Source of the DNA: Candidatus Colwellia aromaticivorans
Lineage (GTDB): Bacteria; Pseudomonadota; Gammaproteobacteria; Enterobacterales; Alteromonadaceae
Direction of reading: 5' to 3'
DNA: 51,241 nt
NCBI RefSeq assembly: GCF_003333305.1
Contig: NZ_QOLD01000060.1
Coordinates: 1-51,241, forward strand
Shown here in pieces: positions 16,338-25,927 of this stretch. The notes beneath the pieces were generated by a model. It saw nothing but the letters and a program-made list of their open reading frames with translations. It searched no databases and was not told the origin of the DNA. The stretch's first letter is position 1; each line of letters opens with the position of its first letter. The translations under genes and the position numbers were made by a program.

Positions 16338-16796
16338 TTATAATTTATATTCATTCGCTTCAGTTGAACTAAAGTTACTTTTAAAAGTAAAGGCATAAGG
16401 AGAATCGGTATTATCACGTAAATAGTTTAATCGTGCGATACCTTCTTCAATGCTAGGGGTACAGCCCTGAGGAACCCACCAGAGTACATAGCTGTCTAGT
16501 GCTATATTATCAAACCATTCGCTTTTACGGCGTAAAAAATCACGGTGATGTGTTCTAAACATAAAGTTTTTCAGCGCATCAACTGATGCCCAAGTTGACA
16601 TATTGACGATAATATTTGGATCTGAAAAAGCATGGATACTCGTTGCATCGCCATTTTCGTCTTGTAAACGCCAGATAAAGCCTTCAGTGTCTTCAGCTAA
16701 TTGATTAACTGGTATTAAGTTGTCAACAAACTCTTTTAATTCAGCTGAATCTAACGGGTATTTAGCTTTGGCAATATTAAGTTGTACAAGATGCAT
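16338..16796 (-). CDS. DUF3291 domain protein
   Basis: A 152-residue protein of the DUF3291 family, recognised from its N-terminus HLVQLNIAKAKYPLDS, the FIWRLQDENGDAT segment, the IIVNMSTWASVDALKNF core and the late DSYVLWWVPQGCTPS motif. Members have a dimeric alpha/beta barrel fold like the antibiotic monooxygenases but no proven activity. It precedes and is probably co-transcribed with the flavin reductase-like gene, which hints at a flavin-linked oxidation, though that is inference. Confidence 0.8.
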   Translation of the reverse strand: MHLVQLNIAKAKYPLDSAELKEFVDNLIPVNQLAEDTEGFIWRLQDENGDATSIHAFSDPNIIVNMSTWASVDALKNFMFRTHHRDFLRRKSEWFDNIALDSYVLWWVPQGCTPSIEEGIARLNYLRDNTDSPYAFTFKSNFSSTEANEYKL

Positions 16797-16824
16797 ATTT
16801 TTCTCCGTCCTGTTTATCTTAAAT

Positions 16825-17775
16825 TTATTCGATATTGATTTCTTTAACTTTAGTCACCTTATCTCGTGACCAATGATTAATCGCCCAACAGATAATATCA
16901 TCAACGTTTTCATTCACCAGCTTTGGATCAGGTGCTTGCCCTAAAAAGATTAATGCAGCGATTAATGCCGGTTGTGGATTGTTATTATTAATACTAGGGG
17001 CTTTATTTTGTTTACTTAGTTTATAGCCATTAGTTGTTACCGCTAATGGTACATGTCCATATTCTGGTGCAGGGCTATTTAATGTGGCGAATAGCGTTAA
17101 TTGTCTTGCGGTTGGTTCAAGTAAATCACAACCGCGAATAACATGGTTAATATTTTGGTAAATATCATCAACAACGACGGCAAGTTGATAAGCAAATAAT
17201 CCATCTTTACGATGAATGATGAAATCTTCTTTGGCTAATGCTTGCTGACAATCTACTTTTCCTTGAAAAACATCATTAAATTGATAAAGACCATATTGGT
17301 TGATTAAGCGAATAGCACTGTTGTATTTAGAGTGGTTTAGTGTTCGGCAATGACCTTGATAAATTCCGCCAAGCGTTTTAATTTCTGCTCGAGTGCACTG
17401 ACAATAATAACTGCGATTTTGCTGCTGTAAATCGCTTAGTGTGTCTTGATAAATTTCTGACTGTTGGCTTTGATAAAGTACCGATTCATCCCAATGTAAA
17501 CCGAAAGCTTCAAGGGTTGTTAAAATAGCCGAGCTAGCACCCACTTGTTCGCGAGGAGGATCAATGTCTTCTATACGTACCAACCATTTTCCTGAATTTC
17601 CGTTAGCACTAACAAAAGATTTAGCATCTAAGAAACTAGCAAGAGCGGCGATTAAAGAACCAAAATGGAGTAATCCAGAAGGAGATGGAGCAAAACGACC
17701 ACGGTAAGCATTGATGCTTGGAAACTGTGGTCGCTCAGAGGGCAGAGTACTGTGTAGTGATGCTTGGTTAGTCAA
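16825..17775 (-). CDS. gluQ: Glutamyl-Q tRNA(Asp) synthetase
   Basis: A 316-residue paralogue of the GluRS catalytic domain that attaches glutamate to the queuosine base of tRNA(Asp). The ATP-binding HIGH-type motif is APSPSGLLHFGSL (about 28-40), IEDIDPPRE follows, the zinc site is C-x-C...Y...C (YCQCTRAE to GHC, about 122-144), and the KMSKS-type loop is KLSKQN (about 256). It lacks the anticodon-binding domain, as the family does. It starts four bases after the dksA stop, as in E. coli. Confidence 0.93.
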   Translation of the reverse strand: MTNQASLHSTLPSERPQFPSINAYRGRFAPSPSGLLHFGSLIAALASFLDAKSFVSANGNSGKWLVRIEDIDPPREQVGASSAILTTLEAFGLHWDESVLYQSQQSEIYQDTLSDLQQQNRSYYCQCTRAEIKTLGGIYQGHCRTLNHSKYNSAIRLINQYGLYQFNDVFQGKVDCQQALAKEDFIIHRKDGLFAYQLAVVVDDIYQNINHVIRGCDLLEPTARQLTLFATLNSPAPEYGHVPLAVTTNGYKLSKQNKAPSINNNNPQPALIAALIFLGQAPDPKLVNENVDDIICWAINHWSRDKVTKVKEINIE

Positions 17776-17779
17776 CGAC

Positions 17780-18226
17780 TTAGCCAGCCATTTGACGCTC
17801 TTTAATTTCTGCTAAGGTTTTACATTCAATACAAAGATCGGCAGTAGGTCTTGCTTCTAAACGGCGAATGCCAATTTCGATACCGCAAGATTTACAAAAG
17901 CCAAAATCATCTTCTTCAATTAATTGTAATGTTTTTTCGATTTTTTTGATGAGTTTACGTTCACGATCTCGAGTACGTAACTCAAGACTAAACTCTTCTT
18001 CTTGTGCTGCTCTATCAACCGGATCAGGAAAGTTTGCAGCTTCATCTTGCATATGAGTCACGGTGCGATCTACTTCTTCACGAAGTTGTACACGCCATGC
18101 ATCTAAAATCTTTTTAAAATGTTCTTGCTGGGGGGTATCCATATATTCTTCGTTAGCTTTTTCTTGATATGGCTCTACGCCAGCTAACGCTAATATACCT
18201 AATGTTTTGCCTTTGCTTGTTGGCAT
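17780..18226 (-). CDS. dksA: RNA polymerase-binding transcription factor DksA
   Basis: A 148-residue DksA that works with ppGpp to retune RNA polymerase, chiefly at rRNA and amino acid promoters. The coiled-coil tip DPVDRA (68-73) holds both essential aspartates, and the four zinc cysteines are C111, C114, C132 and C135. Sequence from AGVEPYQEK to the end is nearly that of E. coli. The start MPTSKGKTL is chosen because AGGAG lies eight bases before it. A longer frame reaching 18274 has no such site and no match in the family. Confidence 0.96.
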   Translation of the reverse strand: MPTSKGKTLGILALAGVEPYQEKANEEYMDTPQQEHFKKILDAWRVQLREEVDRTVTHMQDEAANFPDPVDRAAQEEEFSLELRTRDRERKLIKKIEKTLQLIEEDDFGFCKSCGIEIGIRRLEARPTADLCIECKTLAEIKERQMAG

Positions 18227-18553
18227 GCTGAATCTCCTAATACTACAAAGACCAAGGTTGTTTGATGAAAACACCAGTTAACTATTTTACCTTGGTTGTA
18301 ATTGCCAATACTATTATATAATAGACCTAAAATATCAGAACTATATGGTATCACTCGTGATAAAAATCAATGCTTTGGATTAATTAAGTTAAAATAAAAA
18401 ATAATTAGCTTAATATCAGAGAGTTACTGACTCTAAAACATTAATTGCCCAGTCTTTATCTTTGACTTTTTAATCGAGCAAGCTTTTTTAGCAATTTTTA
18501 CTAGGGTTAGTCAATCATTATCTCATTTTTTAGTGGTAATTAATAATTAAAAT
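18227..18553. other. Intergenic region upstream of dksA
   Basis: The gap is strongly AT-rich and holds no gene. It contains a perfect 14-bp palindrome CTATTATATAATAG (18311-18324) whose minus-strand reading includes a TATAAT-like -10, a candidate dksA promoter about 85 bp upstream of the start. No clear terminator for sfsA is visible apart from scattered T-runs. Confidence 0.4.
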
Positions 18554-19300
18554 TTATTGGTTATTTACTGAGATGCTTTTAGTTAGCTGTACTTCTAGTT
18601 GGTTTGAGATTAACTGAAAATTAGCTTTGTATGCAATAACTTCAACATTTGCCGCTTGTGCTGCTGTTAATAATTGGCTGTATTTTTCATCAATATGGCT
18701 AGCAGCACAAACCTTATTGATGCCGCTGTGTAGTATAGCAAAAAATAACACTGTACGAGTGCCTTGGTGACTCAAGGTGGTTAATTCACGTAAATGTTTT
18801 TGTCCTCTAACTGTTACCGCATCAGGGAAAAAGCCTTGACCTTCCGTTTTCTGTTTTGTTGTTTGCCCAAGTAAAGTGACACTTTTAACCTCGATATAAG
18901 CGTCTTTTTTTGTTGGATTTGCAGTACGTTGGCTTAAATAAATATCTATTTTAGAGTTTTCATTTCCATATTTAACTTCACGTTTAAGGTTTTTGTAACC
19001 GATTAATTCGCTAATTAATTCAGTCTTAATTGCTTCTTCTACAAGCTGGTTAGCGCGCATAGTGTTAACGCAAATAAAATGATTGTCCTTGGTTTGTGTT
19101 AACTCCCAACTAAAGGGGTACTTACGTTTAGGATTGGTTGAGGTGCTATACCAAATAGTATCACCAGGCTCTGCACATCCCGTCATAGTGCCCGTGTTAG
19201 CTACATGTAATGTTGTTTCAGTTCCATCTTCTAACGTAATATCTGCAAGGAATCGCTTATAACGTTTAATTAACGTTGCTTTTTTTAAATTAATTTTCAT
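18554..19300 (-). CDS. sfsA: DNA-binding protein / nuclease-fold protein SfsA
   Basis: A 248-residue SfsA. The N-terminal OB-like part has [19 protein letters not shown] sequence followed by [16 protein letters not shown] (about 32-47). The C-terminal part carries the nuclease-like core SKIDIYL and [10 protein letters not shown] (about 117-142) with the PD-(D/E)xK-type D...E-x-K residues. E. coli SfsA was named for stimulating sugar fermentation when overproduced and binds DNA, and its real job is unsettled. Position beside dksA is conserved in E. coli. Confidence 0.93.
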   Translation of the reverse strand: MKINLKKATLIKRYKRFLADITLEDGTETTLHVANTGTMTGCAEPGDTIWYSTSTNPKRKYPFSWELTQTKDNHFICVNTMRANQLVEEAIKTELISELIGYKNLKREVKYGNENSKIDIYLSQRTANPTKKDAYIEVKSVTLLGQTTKQKTEGQGFFPDAVTVRGQKHLRELTTLSHQGTRTVLFFAILHSGINKVCAASHIDEKYSQLLTAAQAANVEVIAYKANFQLISNQLEVQLTKSISVNNQ

Positions 19301-19636
19301 TGGATAGAATACGTCATCAGTTTTTTCACTTTACGTTGTGAAATATTGAAATGCCAATTTCTGTTAATGTACATATCTGACATTAGCAATTAACGGTGAA
19401 AATTGAGTATGGATTATATTTTATATCGATAATACATAGTGTCAGCAATAAACTGAATAAATAATACATGGCTAAAATAAGTTAACAGCATGTTTTTTGG
19501 CAGGTTATCTTTGTCATTAATTATTATTTTGTTTATTTTTATACATTCGTTGGAAGGCTAATGCCATCTTTACCCGTTAAGTTACTCTACGGGCTTTGGG
19601 TAGATTTTCGATATAGCCTTGTGTTAACACTAGCGT
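19301..19636. other. Intergenic region, no clear gene
   Basis: A 336-bp AT-rich gap between sfsA and the 133-residue hypothetical gene. It must hold the sfsA promoter. Two tiny overlapping plus-strand frames occur (19490-19561 and 19561-19644), and I do not call them. Confidence 0.4.
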
Positions 19637-20038
19637 TTAATTAATAAAACTATCTAACCAAATTTTAGCATTTTTAGTATCGCTAAAAAAATAAAATTGA
19701 ACAGAACAACCTTGATAAATACGTTGTAGCTGCATCTGCAACGTGTCGGCATAGGCGCTATCAATTATAACGGCAGCAATGGCTACCATGCCATTTTCTA
19801 CTCGATAATGGGTGGTTTCAATTAAATTTTGTTCAGTCTCAGGGGTAAACACACCATTACCTTTAAATGTGATGAGTGATGCCCATGGATTATTACGCAT
19901 TTTCTGAGTAATAATTTTAATGTCATTATGATATTGTTTGCTGACAACATCATTGAAAGTGCCTTGCTCATCAATATCAATCAATAAAATATTATTTTGT
20001 TGTTCAAGACGGTAACTTCCATGTGTTGAATATTGCAT
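19637..20038 (-). CDS. Uncharacterised protein, possibly STAS/SpoIIAA-like
   Basis: A 133-residue cytoplasmic protein with no motif I can name with certainty. The pattern of strands and helices (ILLIDIDEQGTFN, then a helix, then WASLITFKGNGVFTPE, then a helix, then GMVAIAAVIIDS, ending DTKNAKIWLDSFI) resembles the SpoIIAA/STAS-like small proteins common in marine gammaproteobacteria. There is no signal peptide. It stands alone and is divergent from hrpB. Function unknown. Confidence 0.6.
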   Translation of the reverse strand: MQYSTHGSYRLEQQNNILLIDIDEQGTFNDVVSKQYHNDIKIITQKMRNNPWASLITFKGNGVFTPETEQNLIETTHYRVENGMVAIAAVIIDSAYADTLQMQLQRIYQGCSVQFYFFSDTKNAKIWLDSFIN

Positions 20039-20398
20039 GAGTGTTATCCCTTTGGCTAAATTTTATCTGACGTTATTGATAGCAAATTTTTTAGTGTTTG
20101 CCAAGTAAGCACATTTTATTTTATTTGCAAGTTTATATTTATTTAACTATTCATAAGGTTGCAACTGGTCGGTGCATTTTAATTTTTCTTGTATTAATGT
20201 AACGGTATATAGGTATTTTAAGCTCTATTCTTTATAGTAAAAAATTCATGTTATTCCCATCCTAGTGTCTCTTCGAAGTATCGTTCTCATTGTTTAGTAA
20301 AGTTTTTAGCTATTTTTTAACTTGGTTAACCCTTAAAGCGTAAAATTGTTATAATAGCCGTTATTATTTTTCTATTGCTCTTCTACTGTTTAGCTTTT
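20039..20398. other. Divergent intergenic region upstream of hrpB
   Basis: A 360-bp AT-rich gap with no visible gene or repeat. It holds the divergent promoters of the 133-residue protein and hrpB. The only clear element is the TATAAT at 20350. Confidence 0.4.
20350..20355 (+). promoter_or_regulatory. Candidate -10 box of hrpB
   Basis: A perfect TATAAT lies 44 bp before the chosen hrpB ATG. The -35 region is weak (TTAACC 18 bp upstream), so this rests mainly on the -10 box. Confidence 0.35.
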
Positions 20399-22975
20399 AT
20401 GTCAGCATTAACTCCCTTGCCTATTGAGGCAATTAAAACTCATTTTTGTCAAGCATTAACAGAACACCCTACGGTAATTTTGTCTGCGCCACCAGGGGCG
20501 GGAAAATCTACTTGTTTACCTTTATGGTTACTTAATCTAGAGGTATTAACAGAGCAAAAAATATATTTATTGCAGCCGCGCCGTCTTGCCGTTAAAAATA
20601 TTGCGACTTATCTTGCAAATAAATTAAATGAGCCGGTGGGGGAAACGGTTGGCTATCGTTTGCGTAATGAAACAAAAGTATCTAAAAATACTCGCTTAGA
20701 GGTCATCACTGAAGGCATTTTAACGCAAATAATTCAACATGATGCTGAGCTCAGTAACTGTGCATTAGTTGTGTTTGATGAATTTCATGAGCGTAGTTTA
20801 CAGGGGGATTTAGCGTTTGCTTTAACGCGTGATATTCAGCAAGGTTTACGTGAAGATTTAAAGATACTATTGATGTCGGCAACCTTAGATACTGATTATT
20901 TACGCAAAGCATTGCCTGACGCTGTTACGGTTGCAAGTGAAGGAAGAAGTTACCCTGTTGATGTTACTTATAACGCCCCTATTAATGTTCAGCGCTGGCG
21001 TGTTCACGCGCTTAATGTTATTAAAAAACAAGCGTATGAGCATCATGGTTCCACGTTAGTTTTTCTACCTGGTGTTGCTGATATTCGTTTTATTACGCAA
21101 GCATTAAACTCAGATCTTATAGATGACTTATTACTTTGCCCTTTGTTTGGTGATTTAACTTTAAAACAACAACAACAAGCGATTGAACCTTGTCAGTCAG
21201 GGAAACGAAAGTTAGTGCTTGCGACGAATATTGCTGAAACATCTCTTACTATTGAAGGAGTTAGTTTAGTTATTGATTGTGGCTTAGAGAAAGTGGCTAG
21301 CTACGACAGTGCTAGTTTGATGAATAAACTTGTGCAAAAAAGAATTGCTAAAGCTTCTGCGATACAAAGAGCAGGGCGAGCGGGCCGTTTAATGGCAGGT
21401 AAGTGTATTCGTTTATATGCAAAAGATGATTTTGAACGCCGACCTGACCAAAGTGTCAATGACATTCAGCAAGCTGATTTACTACCTACGTTAATAGAAG
21501 TGGCACGATGGGGAGTGAACACTTTAGCTGATTTACCGTTATTAGAGCTGCCGACAACAGTTAAAGAGCAACAAGCATGGCAAGAGCTTAATAGTTTAGC
21601 CATTATTGATCAGCATAACCGATTAACTCAGCATGGTGAGCACGTAGCTCAATTACCTTGTCACCCTCGATTTGCTCACATGTTACTTTGTGCAAACACG
21701 GTAATAGCAAAAGAAATACCACGAGAGCATGTTCAACAACTCACTTTTCTCGCTTGTATGATTACTGCATTGTTAGAAGAGCGAGATATTTTGCCAAATG
21801 AACAGAGTCGATTTGATTGTAATCTTGAGCATAGAGTTAATCGGTTGCAATCCCAATGGCATAAACCTTACGGTGTGTTCGCGAATATAGTAAAACAAGT
21901 TAAAACCTTAGCACAAAGAATGAAATTAACAGGTCTTGATTCTCTAGCGAAAATGAATATGGGCTTAGATAAAACAGGTTTATTACTTGCCTATGCTTAT
22001 CCAGAACGTGTCGCTAAAGCACGTGGAGCGCAAGGTGATTTTATTTGTGCTAATGGCAAAGGGGTTACTTTAAATGATCAAGATGCGTTAGCTGGAGAAG
22101 ACTTTTTAGTGATTGCTGACTTAATGCAATCTCAAGGGGTTTTACAAGTTCGTTTGGCTGCTAGGCTTGACTTATTCCAAATAGAGCAGGTATTTTCTGA
22201 TAAAATTATTACGCAAGAAATTGCCATATTTGATGATGCTAGTGGCAGAATAATTGCTCGTTCACAAACGAAATTAGCCTCACTTACATTGCAAGAAAAA
22301 ATAAGTCAAAATACACTAACAAAGGCAAGTATCGCTAACATGTGGTGTGATCTCGTTAAACAAAAAGGTTTGGGTTTTCTTCATTGGCAAGAGAAAGACC
22401 TCGCATTAAAAGCTAGATGGCAATGGTTGAATCATTATTTTTCAAAATATAATTTACCCGATATTAGCGAAAAAGCACTATTAGATAGTTTATCTGATTG
22501 GTTTTCGCCTTTTGTTGGTGAAATTAAGTCAAGGGCTAAGTTAGCTAAAGTAGATTTATCAGCCATGTTGTTGTCTTTACTTGATTATCAACAACAGCAA
22601 ATATTAAAACAAGCGGCGCCTAGTGTTTATATTGGCCCAACAGGACGTCATTGCCCTATTCGTTATTCAAAAGAAAAATCGCCTAAAGTATCACTACCTA
22701 TGCAAGAGCTTTATGGCTCAACTCAAACACCTACTATAGGAAGTGTTAATAATAAGCAGAATAATAAAGACAGTATTCCATTATTATTAGAGTTATTATC
22801 ACCAGCACAACGTCCTATTCAAGTGACACAAGACTTGGCGCAATTTTGGGCGGGTAGTTATCAAGCTGTGCAAAAAGATATGAAATCAAATTATCCAAGA
22901 CACTTCTGGCCTGACGATCCTGCGAACGCTGAGCCAACCAATAAAACCAAGCGCCATTTAAAAATTAAAACCTAG
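20399..22975 (+). CDS. hrpB: ATP-dependent RNA helicase-like protein HrpB
   Basis: An 858-residue DEAH-box helicase. Walker A is SAPPGAGKST (about 30-39), the DEAH-type box reads DEFH within VVFDEFHERSLQGD, motif III is LMSATLD, and motif VI is QRAGRAGR. The long C-terminal HrpB-specific region ends with a segment rich in H-CPIRY and QDLAQFWAGSY..KDMKSNYPRHFWPDDP, typical of HrpB. The biological role is not settled. The first ATG (MSALTPLPIE) matches the E. coli N-terminus, and a TTG eight codons upstream is unlikely. mrcB follows 14 bp after the stop, as in E. coli. Confidence 0.92.
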   Translation: MSALTPLPIEAIKTHFCQALTEHPTVILSAPPGAGKSTCLPLWLLNLEVLTEQKIYLLQPRRLAVKNIATYLANKLNEPVGETVGYRLRNETKVSKNTRLEVITEGILTQIIQHDAELSNCALVVFDEFHERSLQGDLAFALTRDIQQGLREDLKILLMSATLDTDYLRKALPDAVTVASEGRSYPVDVTYNAPINVQRWRVHALNVIKKQAYEHHGSTLVFLPGVADIRFITQALNSDLIDDLLLCPLFGDLTLKQQQQAIEPCQSGKRKLVLATNIAETSLTIEGVSLVIDCGLEKVASYDSASLMNKLVQKRIAKASAIQRAGRAGRLMAGKCIRLYAKDDFERRPDQSVNDIQQADLLPTLIEVARWGVNTLADLPLLELPTTVKEQQAWQELNSLAIIDQHNRLTQHGEHVAQLPCHPRFAHMLLCANTVIAKEIPREHVQQLTFLACMITALLEERDILPNEQSRFDCNLEHRVNRLQSQWHKPYGVFANIVKQVKTLAQRMKLTGLDSLAKMNMGLDKTGLLLAYAYPERVAKARGAQGDFICANGKGVTLNDQDALAGEDFLVIADLMQSQGVLQVRLAARLDLFQIEQVFSDKIITQEIAIFDDASGRIIARSQTKLASLTLQEKISQNTLTKASIANMWCDLVKQKGLGFLHWQEKDLALKARWQWLNHYFSKYNLPDISEKALLDSLSDWFSPFVGEIKSRAKLAKVDLSAMLLSLLDYQQQQILKQAAPSVYIGPTGRHCPIRYSKEKSPKVSLPMQELYGSTQTPTIGSVNNKQNNKDSIPLLLELLSPAQRPIQVTQDLAQFWAGSYQAVQKDMKSNYPRHFWPDDPANAEPTNKTKRHLKIKT

Positions 22976-22989
22976 GATTGCATCAATTT

Positions 22990-25338
22990 ATGCCAACAAA
23001 GCACAAAACTGAAAAGTCGGTTAGTTCAAATAAAACGTGGTTGCGATGGCTGGCTTTTACCGCCTTAAAATTAGCCTTTGCACTTTCTTTTGCGTTAGCA
23101 ATTTTCGTTATTTATCTAGATGCGAAAGTACAAAAAACCTTTGAAGGTCAGCGATGGCAAGTACCGGCACAAATTTATGGTCAAATAGAGTCACTGCGTA
23201 CTGGCGATACTATTGATGTAAACCAGATCAAAAAATCACTGGTAATAAATGGCTATAGTAAAGTTAGGTCAGTGAATTTACCGGGACAGTTTGCCCAGTC
23301 GGCCCATCGATTGATTATTTATCGTCGCGCTTTTACTTTTCCTAATGTTGAACTCGATGTTACCGAAGACGTTAGTGAAGCTGTCCAATTAACGATTGAT
23401 TTTACCGATAATAGAGTGAGTAAGTTATTTGTTGAGGGTAATGCTGTTGAACAAGTAAAGCTTGAGCCGATTTTATTGGCGAGATTAGTACCCGACAATA
23501 AGGAAGACCGTGTTTTAGTGGCATTAGAGCATATGCCCACGCTTTTACTGGATACATTATTATTGATTGAAGATCGTGACTTTTATCATCATCAAGGGGT
23601 TTCTCCGCTAGGTATTTTACGTGCCCTGTATAACAACATTGCTGCTGGTCGTACTGTCCAAGGTGGTAGCACTTTAACACAACAGCTTGTTAAGAATATG
23701 TTTTTGACGCGAGAAAGAACGCTGATTCGAAAAGTTAAAGAAGCAATCATGGCGTTAATTATTGAAGTGCGTTACAGCAAAGATCAGCTGCTTGAAGCAT
23801 ACATTAACGAAGTTTATCTAGGGCAACATTATGCGAATGGTATTTATGGATTTGGTTTAGCTTCAACATTTTATTTTGACAAGCCTTTAGCTGAGTTAAA
23901 CAATGGGCAAATGGCACTTTTAGTTGCACAGGTAAAAGGCCCAAGTTATTACGACCCTTGGCGACACCCCGATAGGGCAAAGAAGCGTCGTGATTTGATT
24001 TTGCGTTTGATGTTTGAACAAAACTTGCTTTCTGTGCAAGAGTTTGAACAGACACTGGATTCGTCATTATCTATCCGTAAACATCGACGTTTTAGAACAG
24101 AGAAATATCCTGCTTTTCTACAATTAGTCAAACGAGAACTTAACCAGCATTTAAGCACTTATCAACAAAAAATGGGTATTCGGGTATTTACTGGCTTTTC
24201 TCATGTTTCTCAGCAGTTATTAGAAGAAAGTGTTGCTACTCAACTCGATCAACTAGAGAAATCACATCATCAAAAAGATTTACAAGCAGCAATGATCGTT
24301 ACCGATATCGCGAGTGCTGAAATTCGTGCGCTTGTGGGTGATAGACAAAGTGGACTTGCAGGATTTAACCGTGCATTGGATGCTAAAAGGCCAGTAGGCT
24401 CTTTAATTAAACCTGCTATTTACTTGGCGGCGCTAGAGCGTTTTGAGCAATTTAATTTTGCTAGTTTGCTTGCTGATGAACCCATCACTTTAAGTAGTGA
24501 TGCTGGTGACAATGGTCAAGGTAAAAAGTGGCAGCCTAAAAATTATGATGGTAAGTATCGTCACCAAGTACCATTAATTGATGGTTTAGTTAAATCTTTA
24601 AATATTCCAACAGTAAATTTAGGAATGAGTTTAGGGCTAGAAAATGTTGCTAATGCTATCCATTTACTCGGGTTTGAAGAAGATATTGTTACGCGTCCTT
24701 CCATATTACTTGGTGCTATTAATATGTCACCGATGCAAATTAATCAAATGTACTTAGCGATTGCGAACCAGGGTGAGTTAGAGCAAGTACACGCGATTAA
24801 TAACGTTATTTCTTCTTATGGTGAAACGTTGTGGCAATTTGAACCAGTTGCTACAAAGGTTATCTCAACTGATGCCGCGTATCTTTTGGATTACGCTTTG
24901 ATGCAAGTAGCGATAACTGGTACGGCAAAATCGCTTACATGGCGGTTGAAAAACAATAAAGTTGCAGGAAAAACAGGTACTAGCAATGATCTACGCGATA
25001 GTTGGTTTGTAGGTTTTGATGATAAAAACCTAGTGACTACTTGGTTGGGAAAAGATAATAACAAACCAACAGGGTTAACAGGCAGTAGCGGCGCATTATT
25101 GCTTTTTACTGAATTTATTAAAAAGCAGGGTGTAGTGAATAAAACCAATAAACAACCGGATACTATCGCCATGACGGTATTTGAAGCGCAAACGGGTAAC
25201 GCGGTGACTTCAGATTGCGCTAATACAGCAACTTATCCTGCTATTGTAGCTGGAGTGACAGTAAACGAAAATTGTTTAAAAGAAAGAACAGATGGACAGT
25301 CTTGGTTGGAAAAATTATTTAGCTTTACCAAAAGCTAA
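22990..25338 (+). CDS. mrcB: Penicillin-binding protein 1b (bifunctional transglycosylase/transpeptidase)
   Basis: A 782-residue inner-membrane peptidoglycan synthase. It has a short cytoplasmic tail, one transmembrane segment (about 20-45), a UB2H-like region (about 65-150) that in E. coli binds the LpoB activator, a glycosyltransferase domain with catalytic E194 in EDRDFYHHQG, and a transpeptidase domain with S471-x-x-K474 (GSLIKP), SLN at 536 and KTG at 661. The ATG at 22990 is preferred to a TTG at 22978. The ribosome binding site is weak in either case. Gene order hrpB-mrcB is conserved. Confidence 0.94.
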   Translation: MPTKHKTEKSVSSNKTWLRWLAFTALKLAFALSFALAIFVIYLDAKVQKTFEGQRWQVPAQIYGQIESLRTGDTIDVNQIKKSLVINGYSKVRSVNLPGQFAQSAHRLIIYRRAFTFPNVELDVTEDVSEAVQLTIDFTDNRVSKLFVEGNAVEQVKLEPILLARLVPDNKEDRVLVALEHMPTLLLDTLLLIEDRDFYHHQGVSPLGILRALYNNIAAGRTVQGGSTLTQQLVKNMFLTRERTLIRKVKEAIMALIIEVRYSKDQLLEAYINEVYLGQHYANGIYGFGLASTFYFDKPLAELNNGQMALLVAQVKGPSYYDPWRHPDRAKKRRDLILRLMFEQNLLSVQEFEQTLDSSLSIRKHRRFRTEKYPAFLQLVKRELNQHLSTYQQKMGIRVFTGFSHVSQQLLEESVATQLDQLEKSHHQKDLQAAMIVTDIASAEIRALVGDRQSGLAGFNRALDAKRPVGSLIKPAIYLAALERFEQFNFASLLADEPITLSSDAGDNGQGKKWQPKNYDGKYRHQVPLIDGLVKSLNIPTVNLGMSLGLENVANAIHLLGFEEDIVTRPSILLGAINMSPMQINQMYLAIANQGELEQVHAINNVISSYGETLWQFEPVATKVISTDAAYLLDYALMQVAITGTAKSLTWRLKNNKVAGKTGTSNDLRDSWFVGFDDKNLVTTWLGKDNNKPTGLTGSSGALLLFTEFIKKQGVVNKTNKQPDTIAMTVFEAQTGNAVTSDCANTATYPAIVAGVTVNENCLKERTDGQSWLEKLFSFTKS

Positions 25339-25464
25339 AGTTATTTATTAAAAATCAGCATAAGCACTGATAATACCGCTAAGAGTGCTCTATGATTCAT
25401 ACAGACGAAACTATCGGTATAATCGCTTGGTCTTGGGTTGAAATATTGAAAGTAGTAGATAATT

Positions 25465-25501
25465 TTGACTTAAAACAAAAGTGCACTGGTATTATATACA
25501 G
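25465..25501 (+). promoter_or_regulatory. Promoter with LexA (SOS) box upstream of yebG
   Basis: A LexA box CTGGTATTATATACAG (25486-25501) matches CTG-N10-CAG perfectly and extends to ACTG...CAGT. It overlaps a candidate -10 TATTAT (25490-25495) that follows a -35 TTGACT (25465-25470) with a 19-bp spacer. A repressor bound here would block RNA polymerase. The gene downstream, yebG, is a known SOS gene in E. coli. Confidence 0.85.
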
Positions 25502-25577
25502 TTCAATGTTTGTTGTGCTATTGTATCCTGGTAAGTTGAAATATTTTTAAGTTCACAAATATAATTAAGGAATAATA

Positions 25578-25883
25578 ATGGCAGTTGAAAGTCGATTTGT
25601 CGTCATTAGACATGGGGTGGAGGCAAAAACATTTATGGATAAGAAATCAGCAGATGATTATGACAAAATGTTGGATATGGCTGATAATTTGGCCGATGTT
25701 TTTGCAAAATCACCCATAGATCTCAGTGATGCCGCCAGTGAAGAATTGAGTATTTATTTAGCTCAACATCGAGATGAAGTGTTAATCGCTTTACTCGCGA
25801 AAAAACCGCCACCAAAAACACCAGCAAAAAAAGCCACTAAAAAATCTGTTGAAAAAGAGACAGAGAAGGCTTCTACTAAGTAA
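25578..25883 (+). CDS. yebG: DNA damage-inducible protein YebG
   Basis: A 101-residue protein matching E. coli YebG across its first 75 residues (MAVESRFVVIRHG, then KKSADDYDKMLDMADNL and LSIYLAQHRDEV). E. coli yebG is induced by DNA damage under LexA control, and the LexA box at 25486 shows the same control here. The C-terminal quarter is a Lys/Ala/Pro-rich tail (PKTPAKKATKKS) that is probably disordered and might bind nucleic acid. A TTAAGGA ribosome binding site precedes the ATG. The molecular function is unknown. Confidence 0.9.
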   Translation: MAVESRFVVIRHGVEAKTFMDKKSADDYDKMLDMADNLADVFAKSPIDLSDAASEELSIYLAQHRDEVLIALLAKKPPPKTPAKKATKKSVEKETEKASTK

Positions 25884-25927
25884 AGTGATGAAAGCTAACT
25901 TGATGTTTTTTTTAATGGGTATTGTTT

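Noticed and set aside
19490..19644. Two tiny overlapping frames (23 and 27 codons, joined by TAATG)
   Set aside because: Although the second has GGAAGG upstream, both are very short and the second runs into the 3' end of a convergent gene.
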